Assembly: GCA_015178975.1 (NCBI GenBank)
Contig: WHVD01000219.1
Coordinates: 49,113-113,112 of the forward strand
Source: Hysterangium stoloniferum
Taxonomy: Eukaryota > Basidiomycota > Agaricomycetes > Hysterangiales > Hysterangiaceae
Length of the DNA stretch: 64,000 nt
Direction of reading: 5' to 3'
Positions 21,401 to 32,017 of this stretch are shown here, one piece after another (position 1 is the first letter of the stretch; each line of letters begins with the position of its first letter). The translations under genes were made by a program, and so were the position numbers. The notes under the pieces are model-generated. The model did no database searches, was not told where the DNA came from, and saw nothing but the letters and a program-made list of their open reading frames with translations.

Positions 21401-24400
21401 ATCCAGTACATTGTCATCTCCATCTTGGGATGGATCTTGCGGAAAGCCTGAAGCATGACAAGGGTCAAATACAATAATTTTATGGCGCTTTAACTCTCTA
21501 ACCATTCTGTGATCTTCGAGCGTAGGCTGTTCACCCGCGAAAGCGGTGATCTCGTGCTCACCGCCGCGGAGCAACAGAGAATGGTATGTACCCCGTCCAC
21601 AAACAAGCTGAAAGGCGAGTATGAAGGGTCACCGATAAATAGGAAGTCAAACGAACTCACATCCGCATCTAATGGATTTGAAGTTAAAATGAAAATGTAT
21701 GTTATTCGCATGCTAGATGGCTAATTGAACTCACAATATACTGGAGCTGGAATGGAGACCGACCGCGTCGCGCGTCCGTAAATGCTATGGAATACATGTT
21801 AACCGGGATCTTCATAGGACGATGTGGCATACATGACAGGGTACAAATGTTATTGCTTGAAGGCCATCAGCGGGCAAATTCAATTCATCTGCTATCACAG
21901 AGTAATGCACAGAACGACTCGCTATACAAAGGTTAAGTACGATCTCAAAGTGAAGCGTCTGGAAAACAGTGGAACATGCTTCCAAGGATACCTGCATGCG
22001 ATTTCGGGTAGAAATCATATTCGATAGGATGCACGACAACTTGATCAACGACGATTCGCAGTTCCCGCTCTTATCACCAGTACCACTCGGAGGGAAAAAT
22101 CGAATATGATGCCTCTTGCCAACAACGATATAAACGAACTCGGCATCGATTTTCGTCTTCTGGAAGACCTCTGTATATTACAGTCAAAGCCACATCGCAT
22201 TGAACAGACGACTAATTACTTTTTATAATCTTGATTTCTTCACGCGCCACCACTTCAAACTGGCCCTCTGAAAGACCGTCACTGTGAGAAAGGTGCAGTT
22301 TCAGTAGACGAAAGATACAAACATGATGTTTCGTCGTAATCACCGATAAAATATTATGCGCTGAGGATTGACACTTTGCTTAAAGACGTTTTGGTGGGAT
22401 CTATTGAACATCGATATCGCGTGTTGGTGGTCTAAATCAGGAGACGGAGAATGTCAAAATGTTATTATAGACAGACTTACTGCCATCATGTCACCCAGTC
22501 CGATGATCCCCTCGACTCTACTCTCTTGAACCGATGTTGATCCTACGTATCGACACATATTTGCATCGACTGAAGAAACCAATCCTGCTACAGACGGCCT
22601 GTCTGAATCAGGTCCTGCATGGCTGACGTCTGCCCCTATTGCTGGATATCAATATTGAGTAGAAACTGTTTGTGGAATTTCTGACCTACTACCATAGTCG
22701 GTGACTCTTTCAAATACTTCATGGCCTGGAGGGATTCACTGGGATACCAATTGACGCCTCCGATGCGGGCATTGTTTCTGAAGACCATAGGTTAGATTCT
22801 AGAAACTAGCACAATATAATTAGGAAAATTAACTTAAGAGCCACATTGTTACAGTATTGGTTGTTTGGGTTGTTTGCCCTTCGTATCTCACCACGCTTCT
22901 ATGAAAGATTTATCCACAGTAAACATCTGGAAAGAAAATATGTATCAACACATACGACACATTGAGTCGGACAACCCTGCCGACAGTCCCTCCAGTACTT
23001 TACAGCGGTGATGACTTCTGGGGAGAAATCCGGCAATATGACCAAAATAAACGTGGCTTTCTCCGTATATGTCTCCCCAGCAAGACGATAGGCATTTTCA
23101 AGTTGCTACGTCGTATTATAATATAAGTTGATAAGGAAGTATATTTCATGTAGATCATCAGACGGCAAACTCACTTTCTCTAGGGGTAACTCTGCGGCCT
23201 GGCCTGGATAAACGGCGGCTTGGATGATGGAAATCCTGATGAACCACGGTTGAATTAAAATAACTTGTATGTTTCAGCATCACTCACTAATTCCTGTAAG
23301 CATCACTGTCAGTACAGCAAAATGAATTGATGTGGTCACGCACCTAATGCCATATATGCTCTATGGAGGTCTAAGACAAAGCTTTCTATCTCATTGGGAC
23401 TTGCTTCCCGGTCAAAGACCATCACTGCCCAGGATATTACATCTCTGGGTTCAACCAATTTTCGGTTTATGTCATTCCAGGCGCCATTAGTAGGAGACTG
23501 ATGAAGGGGTATCGGATCAGCAGTAAGACCGTGTGGGCAAATAATGACTTACTTCCTCGAAGTTATTGCCATACCTGATTTTGAGAGCGGGGAGCGTTCT
23601 TCCCGGAATAACCATGGGCACACTCCCAATCTTCATACCAGAGAAATGTTAGAAGTCAAAATCGTTGTATGCGAAAACGTCAGACTGATGCGGCATAAGT
23701 TAAACAATGAATAAATAAGTTGATATATCACTGGTATGGTTTACCTTGTAAGTATATTTAATGCCATCAAGTCACCGTTGCTGCAATGGAAAATTTAATT
23801 TACGTGAATCATGATTGTACAAGAGAACTCACCGGTTTCTGAGTCGAGAACTGAATAACTTGTGCCGTTTCCGCAGCTGACAGCCTCTTCTTGTAAAATT
23901 GTCCAGGCTTCACGTCAAGAACCTCGATTGGCACAACGACATCTCTCGTGTTTGACAACTTCACGTTGATCAATCTTCCATACTTGACAGAATAATTGTA
24001 CGTCCGCTTGAAATATTCCTGAGCATTTGTCAGCAGAAGTCGGCGGAGCAAAGAAGACATCTTGGAGCCACACCGACACCGTGCACCACTCGCCATTACA
24101 ATCAAACTTGTACGCATTGGCACTGGTATGTTCTACACCTTTGATGGACCTGAACTTTCCACGCCCCCATATTGGGCAGAGTACAAGAAACCAAAAGACC
24201 CTTCAAAAATGAGTCCAAGATGTGAATTGTACGCTCATTCACGTTCTCACTTCTGAGGCGCCAAACCTTTACTCCTGTTGTCCCTCCACCCCGATCAAGA
24301 CCTATTCCTTTGTCGAGCCAATTCCCTTACTACTCTTTTGTTCTTAAATGCTATTTTGATCATCCCCATTGTTCCGTTCCCAGTTCATTGTTCCGCACTC

Positions 24401-24809
24401 ACACCTATAAAGACAGCCCAGACTAATTTCACCTTTAGAGTATTTACTCTTTATACTCCCACCGAGTTTCACTGTAAATCTTTACATTCTACGATCCGTA
24501 ACAAAGAAAATCTTGTCCTGTCTGTTATTCACTGAGTGAGGTTGACACTACAACCTTACAGTCGAGTACTAAAAGACGTAAAGATTTCTTTCAAACCCCG
24601 AGGAAGACAGTGCCTCGCTCACCAACTAATATGTGCATACATCGAAAGAGTGGTCATAGCAATTTTTGAGGTCATTTGTACGCACCATCATAGTGGTGAA
24701 ATCTGTCAGCAGGCATTCTTTCTACAGGGAAAGAATTTGTAGTAACCTGAACAGGTCGACCCATTGTTCCAGGTCCACGACCTTGACGAATATCTGTGTG
24801 AGTGACCAT
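21314..24809 (-). CDS. Argonaute (QDE-2-like), N-terminal linker uncertain
   Basis: Binds small RNAs and silences matching transcripts (RNAi/quelling). The ATG at 24809 starts an ArgoN-like exon (GTMGRPVQVTTNSFPVERMP). The PAZ domain lies near 24190-23840, with EYFKRTYNYSVKYGRLINV and VLDVKPGQFYKKRL. A linker with VPMVIPGRTLPALKIRYGNN is at about 23630. PIWI pieces follow in order: ATFILVILPDFSPEV near 23055, IGADVSHAGPDSDRPSVAG near 22620 (first catalytic Asp), NPQRIIFYR + DGLSEGQFE near 22350-22270 (second Asp), GKRHHIRFFPP near 22110, HYSVIADELNLPADGLQA near 21890, and TRSVSIPAPVYYADLVC across the introns at about 21680-21750 (Asp at the fourth catalytic position, as in other fungi). Many short introns are inferred. 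I could not read a coding path between about 24680 and 24190, nor a clean splice near 21820, so it may be damaged. Confidence 0.75.
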
Positions 24810-25270
24810 TTCGGGAGGAGGAGGGGATGTTACAGAGAAACTGAAAACGAGGAGGACAGGATATATAAAGCTGCACGGAAGCAAGAAACAAAAGGTTACA
24901 CAGTTATACCTAATGCGGGAACTCAGGGACTACAGCCTGCCGACTCAGATCGGATCATTAGCCAGAGTTTCCTGCCTCCTGCAAGGCGACAATAAGAATA
25001 TAAATTTGACAAAGTTTCGATTCCTGCAGTCGGCACAAAAGCCTCAGTGAGTTTCCCACCACTTGAGTCTATGTGAAGCCAGAGGCCAATTATCAACGCA
25101 TGATGGATGCATATCGATCGATCGATCGACGCACTTTTACTTATGTAATGTTGCTGGCCTTTTAGAAGAAAATCGAGGGGTAGTAGATAGAACACTTGTT
25201 ATTGTCAGTTTCTTCGATGTACAGTTCTCATTCAACGTCACTCAAGGGCAATCGTTCAAAGTTAGAGCGA

Positions 25271-25306
25271 CTGTAAGAGTCTTAAGGCTGCGGGTTCGAT
25301 TCCCCC
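25271..25306 (+). pseudogene. tRNA-Lys 3' half
   Basis: Matches the 3' part of the tRNA-Lys copies (TAAGAGTCTTAAGG, then CGGGTTCGATTCCC) but has no 5' half. It is followed by the normal spacer repeat (25307-25659) and a further tRNA at 25660. Confidence 0.8.
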
Positions 25307-25659
25307 ATACTTTTATTTTGTTAAATTACGGTTCCTTCCTACCAACAGTCCCTATTGACCGAGATATATATCTCTTTTTCCAAGTGCGTGAAATATTTTC
25401 AAACCATTATGGAACTTGCCATTAAGTACCAACCTTGCATATGCAGAACTATATAGATATTCAAAGTTCGTATAAGATATATTGACTTAGCCTTATGAAT
25501 TTATCTTTTATCACTATAAATGCTAGTACAACACAAGTAAGGTGCAGTATGACAAACGTCTGGAATGTGGGGAAAAAATAACAGACTCAAATGTAGAACG
25601 TTACATCGGTGGGGTTGTGGTTTAGTATGTGTTACGATGTGGATGACACCAATCATGTT

Positions 25660-25753
25660 GCCTTGTTAGCTCAGTTGGTAGAGCGTAAGACTCTTACAGT
25701 CCCTCTGACCGGGTAAGAGAATTGAGGCCGCGGGTTCGATTCCCGTGCGAGGC
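25660..25753 (+). pseudogene. tRNA-Lys copy with damaged anticodon stem
   Basis: The acceptor stem GCCTTGT/GCGAGGC, D arm and T arm pair well and the intron is present. However, the 3' side of the anticodon stem reads AATTG instead of TCTTA, so the stem cannot form. It is probably not functional. Confidence 0.65.
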
Positions 25754-26748
25754 TATAGTTTTTTATTTTGTTAAATCACGCGCTCTTTCCCACCAAGAGC
25801 TCCTATCTAACCAGATATATACCTCTTTTTTCCGGCCGCGTGGGGTAGCGTGCCAGGCGACCCGGGGCAGCGAGCCTTGTGAGCACTGGCCATGTAGATC
25901 CGCTATTGACGCAGTGTATGATTGTATCCTCGAGATACTGTGAAAACCCGCTCATACCCATCGTTTCTCTCGGAATATTTCTTAGGTGCGCTACTGTTGT
26001 CTAAATCATTTAGGCAATCATGCAATATTACTTGTACTTGCTATCAGTATAAATAGCCATAGGTCGTACCTCGGTAAAGGGTACCGCACCAACCAAAAAC
26101 CGACACGCCAAATACTCCCAGTTCTAAGAATGCTACACAAGTCTAATCGTGCATTTTGTCAAACCGTTTGAAAATAATACCATTACGCTGTCCACAACTT
26201 GTTCTACGGGCATGGATTGCTTTCGCCCTTTAGTCGACGTATATGGAACACATTGCCCGATTAAGAGTTGTGCTAATAAGTTTTGACGGCCAGCCCTCCA
26301 ATAGGGGACAAGTCTACGCCTATTAATCATTGACCCCGGGACGCGATGGGGAGTAATTTGGTTGGAAGAGGTGGCCAACGGTTGAGTATAAGCACGAGTG
26401 ACAGTGGTTTGAACAACCAACAACTCACATTTCGACCAATATAGAAGGATGTACAAAGTTCGAGAATGGTGTCAAAAAATGCCATTTTACAAGCAACGCT
26501 AGACTGGCTGATAACCCATTCTTGTGTCCCCGTGTCCCTCATCTTCGACTTTTCAATCAGCCTAAAGCCTGCACGAAAGAACGTCCCACACTACCTAATA
26601 AATGAAATTGAACGAACATGGACTCGGAATGGGCGTCTGATCTGACGAGCCTTCATCCTAGTTGATAGAAGACACAGACTGAGCGTTAAGGAGAGGTTGT
26701 TGGGATCCGAATTGCTACTTGAGGGCATTAGTGCCATGTTACAATATA
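25754..26748. other. Region without a supported gene
   Basis: The first 60 bp are spacer repeat sequence. The rest has short reading frames only and nothing I recognise. Confidence 0.3.
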
Positions 26749-27400
26749 GCGTCCACTTACAGAGCTGGCCATATTATTGAGCAAGTTCATGGCTTCCACA
26801 TATCCTCAAACACTGTGAAATGGTATAATATGGCTTACTAAACCATATAAACGAAAAGGACACTCACGATACTCTTTACTCGCGAGGAGTCCGGAGAGCC
26901 GGGTCAGCGCTTATTTCGTATGTTCTACTTGATCATGTTGCTGTTTCTGTGGATCAAAATAAATGGATTTTGCTCACTTGGAATATAGGACTTGTCAGAA
27001 TTGCAGCGCAGACATCAAAGTTTATTCTTCTGTGCAGAACAGAGATGTTAATATTTCTCGACTAAGTACACGTCCACTTGCAGAGATGGTCACATTATTG
27101 AACAAGTCCATGGTTTGTGCCTCTACAGAGCCTTGGGCACTGTAAGATGTGACAAGAGAAATAATAATCCATGGAAAAGGATACTTACAGAATTGATTAT
27201 TGTTTTCACCCCGATTCTGGAGCCTGGTCCGCGCTTGTTTCCACATTGTCAGACTATTGTGATTCGATCCCATTACTGTTTGTGGATGGATATCAATAGA
27301 ATTAATAGAATTCGCCTTGTCGAAGTTTCATTATTGTCAACGTTGCAGCGCAGACGTCGAAGTTGATCCTTCTGTTCAGTACGCAGACGTTAATATTTCT
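26749..27400 (-). repeat. Diverged tandem duplication, about 322-bp unit
   Basis: 26749-27070 and 27071-27400 align along their length. Both begin CGTCCACTT.CAGAG.TGG and include AATATTTCTCGA and GCAGCGCAGAC blocks. On the minus strand each unit could encode a short exon (MNLLNNMASS versus MDLFNNVTIS) followed by a GT donor, which hints at duplicated exons of an unrecognised gene. Coding is not proven. Confidence 0.5.
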
Positions 27401-29526
27401 CGAGAGTCGACATGAAGAGAAACCGAATCATCACCTTCCGTAGATTGTCGTTCATCATCTCTCCCCTCTTTGTGAACCAATGGAGCATCATCACTCGCAA
27501 AAGACCAATCTGAAGGGACCAGTTGTGGTAAATTGGGGGAACTTGGGAGTGTCGCCGATGGTATCGGAGGCATGTCTGCGATGATCACCTATTTGAGCAA
27601 TCATCACAGAAGGAATGATGCGTGGAGAAAAAATCCCATAAGCCCAATGCCCTTGTGATTGTATGTTATTGGAATATTGTCTATGGAAATGGTATAAGTT
27701 CATAAGAAGTGGATAGCAGAACCACACGGACCTAGCACCATACTAGGACGATACACTTTTTGATCGTATCCAATTCTTGCACTCTCACCCCGCGCGGCTG
27801 GAAACGCTTTGATGTTCGCTGTCGTCTGGAAGATCGTGTATAACCGAGACTACACGAGCCTAGAGCCACGCCGCTTGATTTTGCACTGTGCTGAACGTCT
27901 GCGTCCTATGCAGTGCTGTTACATGATCTTAGTATATGATAGAAGTAATACGTGACACTGCACAAACCTATAACGACAACATTTAATATTGCATTGTGCT
28001 GAACGTCTACAGCCTGTGCAGTGCCGTTGATATCCGCCAGCTTTTCTTCATCCCTGACATCCGAGTACTGGGCTGGCCTGTGAATTACCATTCACGGCAA
28101 CTCGCAACATCAATCACAATATGAACACTCCTCGACATCATCGAAATTCGGAGCAGCATATTTACATGTTGGTTCTCTGACTCTGGGTCCGGCTCCTCCA
28201 ACGCGGTGAAGGAAGGCAGGTGAAGGGATGATATGTGAATGGTTATGAGGGATAGATGATGTAGAAAAGGCTACTAAGCGGGGATAGATGATGCGATCAT
28301 GGTTATGATGATGGACCGAACGTGTATAACGCAATGGGGGGATACAAGAAATGCTCTGCGAGATGCCGCAACATGGCTAGATGATAAACTAGCATGAGTA
28401 ACATGAGAGTAGGCAAAGGAAAGAGCCATTGCGACTGACACGTTGTGAGATCAAACTGCACACACTGATGGTATGATCGGTAAGGAAATAAAGTGACTAG
28501 CTGGCCTCACGCCGAAGTCCAACCGAAGAACGGCTTGTACGCTGAGAGAACGACGGAGAATATGTTATATTTACTGAACTACATGTTGCGATGGTGTGGA
28601 GGAGGAGAAATTAAGACATGATTTAAGGAAAGACGGGGAAATGCGTGGTAAAATAAGCTGTGTCACGGAATCTGTATGAGTGGCGGTGGTAATGGGAGAG
28701 GTGAGAATGTACGTACTGGACCAAAGGAACCATATCTGTGAGAATGAAATACAACAGCGAGGCGATGACGCTGTGAATCTTGGACTCAATGGAACCAGGA
28801 AAAACCGTTTTGAACATATAGTACCAGCTGGTGGAACGCAGAGAATCGCCGATAGGATCCTCGCAAGAGTCACGATGAACTTGGATTTGATGAGACAAAA
28901 AGGAATCATTGAATGTTTGAGGTTGAGAAGTTGTATAAATACTTGAAATTGGGGACAATTGTAATAGTTTGGAGTGTGTCTGAGGTGGTGCAGAACAAGG
29001 CTACAACCGTGCCTGTATCCACAAAGATGACCAACCGATAGGAATTATCCATCTAATATTGCCCAGATCAGAACAAAATGTCGACATTTACGCCGGTAAG
29101 TAAGACTTATTATAGCCAAAGCACGTGCTGGAACAAGGAGCCAAGTGTATGTCACCCAAATCGGACTTACCAATTTGAATATAGTCCTGTGGCAAGAAAT
29201 GTTGGATTTCGAGCATCATGCAAGCTCATGTTCCTTTGTTCCCTAGCTCCCTGCATGTTTGCGAGGGTCCGGGTGAGGTAGAAGTCCATCTCATCTCGAC
29301 AAGAAATGGAGTCTTGTCTTCCCTTGATGACGCCCCAGGTGACATAGCATTAATAAAACCCTCGGAAGACTTAGTGATAAGGCTCACTAGACTGTCTTAT
29401 TGGTGAACTAGTGGCTTTTGGGTGAACGCCACGCAGTCCGAATCAATGGATGGCCTTTAAACCTTAAACCTTATGTTACAATTTAATTATGGGAAGGGAC
29501 CCGTGATAAACAAAATAAAAAGTATT
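27401..29526. other. Region without a recognised gene
   Basis: On the minus strand 27588-27376 and 28958-28623 have uninterrupted frames of 70 and 111 codons without recognisable domains. A short duplicated phrase (GCACTGTGCTGAACGTCT and GCATTGTGCTGAACGTCT) lies at 27884 and 27992. I cannot support a gene here. Confidence 0.3.
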
Positions 29527-29619
29527 GCCTTGCGCAGGAATCGAACCCGCACCTCAAGACTCTTACCCGGTCAGAGAGACTGTAAGATCCTTATGCTCTA
29601 CCAACTGAGCTAACAAGGC
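29527..29619 (-). tRNA. tRNA-Lys(CUU) gene with intron
   Basis: Acceptor stem GCCTTGT/GCAAGGC pairs fully. The anticodon stem TAAGG/TCTTG pairs with G-U. The loop has CTT preceded by AT instead of CT. The intron and T arm (TTCGATT) are intact. It belongs to the inverted pair with 29948-30039. Confidence 0.7.
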
Positions 29620-29947
29620 GCCGTAGTCTATATCATCCACATCGTAACACATACTGGACCACGACCCTACCGTTGTAACGTTCTGCATTTGAGTCTGCAT
29701 TTTTCCCCAAATTCCAGAAATATGTCATACTGCACCTTTGTTATACTAGTATTTACAGTGACAAAAGGATAAATTGATAAGGCTAATTCAATATATCTTG
29801 GATATAGTTCTGCATATTCATGTTTGGTACTTAATGGCTAGTTCTATAATGCTTAAAAATATTTCATGGACTCGGACAAAGAGATATACCTGGTTCAATA
29901 AGAACTCTTGGTAGGAAGGACCCGTGATTTAATAAAAGAAAAATACT
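29620..29947 (-). repeat. Spacer repeat between tRNA-Lys copies (inverted copy)
   Basis: Reverse complement of the spacer at 20271-20624, about 25 bp shorter. It makes 25.3-25.75 kb and 29.5-30.05 kb a long inverted repeat around 3.8 kb of unique sequence. Confidence 0.75.
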
Positions 29948-30039
29948 GCCTCATACGGGAATCGAACCCGCGCCTTAAGACTCTTACCCGGTCAGAGGGA
30001 CTGTAAGAGCCTTACACTCTACCATTGAGCTAACAAGGC
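29948..30039 (-). tRNA. tRNA-Lys(CUU) gene with intron
   Basis: Acceptor GCCTTGT/ATGAGGC, anticodon stem TAAGG/TCTTA and T stem GCGGG/CCCGT all pair with a few G-U pairs. CTT and the paired intron are present. The sequence upstream is shared with the upstream side of the tRNA at 20179. Confidence 0.75.
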
Positions 30040-30405
30040 ATGTTGGAACCCTGAAACTATTGAAACTCAACTTGATTGTTAGGTCCTTAGTAAGAAACTT
30101 ATTACAGCTTTATATACTACTGCAAGGCCTGTTGGAAATCTACAATCTGAACAATCTTCGTGATACCATTATTTCGATCGTTTTAGTTGCTAAGAGTCAA
30201 TCCGATATTATAGAAATTTAGTTCCCTTCCGCGTTCGGACACTACTCTCCGAGTTATATACCTAATAACGTAGTGGTAGTTACACTTCAGTGGGCCATCC
30301 CCCACATAACTGACGTGTAGGCCAGTTTAGTATTACTTCTAGTTATTGACACACATTATCCATTAGTCTTTGTGTTTTATTGGTAGACAGCAATATCAGT
30401 TTGCT

Positions 30406-30621
30406 TGTAATCCCGTCGTCAATTGGGATCACTGGCAGTCACACAAGTTGACAGGACCACGGTGTATTGTCCAGAGCAGAACAAGATACAAGCAAGTGCA
30501 GCGTACGGTAAGATCTAAGGTCCTGAAAACTTCCCGGCTACTTATACCGTGCAACATGGTGATTATGTAATCACGTAAAACTAAAGGGTCCGTGCGTAAG
30601 ACTGGGGGCACCAGGATTACA
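30406..30621 (-). mobile_element. 216-bp solo LTR with perfect 8-bp ends
   Basis: The ends TGTAATCC and GGATTACA are perfect inverted repeats. The 5-bp target duplication TTGCT is seen at 30401-30405 and 30622-30626. The homologous empty site with one TTGCT is at about 43940-43960, in the related repeat. Inner sequence matches the LTR at 452-978 in inverse orientation, which gives the strand. Confidence 0.8.
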
Positions 30622-30626
30622 TTGCT

Positions 30627-31848
30627 ATTCTTCGCATAACTGAATTTCTTTATTTTATAGTCGTTGTCCAATAAAATCTGTTAAGGCCCGTAGGTGTTTC
30701 AGTATAATAATATATGTGTCTGAAAATAAGAATATTAGTACGGGAGAGATTATCTTCCACAATAAAGGTCGTGGTCTATCCAGAAGTGTTCTCCATAGCT
30801 GAAGCTCCACATCACTGTAAGATGACCCGTACTAATCTTCTTCTTATTCCGTATACATATTGTTGGAATTGGTGATGAAACCACCTTTTTCCTAGGGGCA
30901 GCTCACCTATTTCTTCACTTTTCCATAGGAGGATGCTATTTGTGGACCATGTTTTCTGAGGTTAATGCATGCCAGAACCAGTGTACACCTAAACTAACAT
31001 CCTACCTATCATGTCAGAAGGTGATTCACTAACTGACACATTGATTAACAAACAAGTACCATTATTACAAGTCTATTACCCACTGATTGTGTATTACAAT
31101 AAGCCAACTCATACTATTTTTAATACATATTTACATGGTGCTCCCTTCATTTTTTCCGAGGGACATTTCTTCCTTTCTTTTCTTCCAGAAATACCTTCAG
31201 AATTTTCTCATTGATTTTGATTTTAAGACGAAGACCTAAAATCATCTTAACGGGCCTGAGAGTCGCATCAGGACAATATTACATCATATTAGTAAGACGC
31301 ATGACGGCCTCCGAAACAATAACATTGGAGTCCATAGTTCGACAGGTTGGAATGTACTTACGCTTGGGTTTAACCCATTAAGTCTTGAACTGCATCGAAT
31401 CATAGCAGGGATAGGTTGGTTCACATCAATCCTTCAGCAAATAGTTACATCGCAATCACTTGTTATCTTCATTTTTTTATCCTTGGTATTGGAATTCCCT
31501 TAATATTATTTTATCACACTATCACACGAAATACTAACCAAATATTACTTCTGAGACTTCAAAGCATCCTCTTCAAAACTCTTTTCGGCTTGTACTTTCG
31601 TTTTGAGAATGTCTCACCAGTGTTACTGCTTAATAACTCCTTATTCTAGTGGAAATTAGGTGCCATTGTTGTTGTGAGTAGTCTAGACGACCAGCGATTC
31701 AACAAAAAGCCACTTCCCTTTGTTCCAAGTCTCCATCAAAGTTCGGTCAGCCGCCATATTGCCGGTTGGGGCGCAGGTTGCCTTCCTATTTAGGGCAGAC
31801 AAAGGGCGCGCTTCTCCATAAAGTTGCCACCTTGTATTTGCCCATTAA
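30627..31848. other. Repeat remnant and intergenic sequence
   Basis: 30627-30770 continues the dispersed repeat shared with 43950-44070 (ATTAGTACGGGAGAGATTAT). Beyond it I see no gene. The last part is the upstream region of the gene at 32018. Confidence 0.45.
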
Positions 31849-31855
31849 TATAAAA
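31849..31855 (+). promoter_or_regulatory. TATA box candidate
   Basis: TATAAAA lies about 160 bp upstream of the ATG at 32018 and is followed by a pyrimidine-rich stretch, as in many fungal promoters. Confidence 0.4.
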
Positions 31856-32017
31856 ACTTTGTGTGTCGCCTTAAACTCTCATCCTTAAACCACTACCTCC
31901 TCAGCTGAAGTCTCTAGAACAAAGGCTTGTAACGACAGTTCTACGATACTACAACATACAGTCAATCACAACCATACTATTCTCTCGTCCTACCGCCGTC
32001 ACACAACTAACTGCTAC

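Noticed and set aside
25105-25130. ATCGATCGATCG run as a regulatory element
   Set aside because: A short tetranucleotide repeat. A shorter copy also occurs by chance in coding sequence near 35748.
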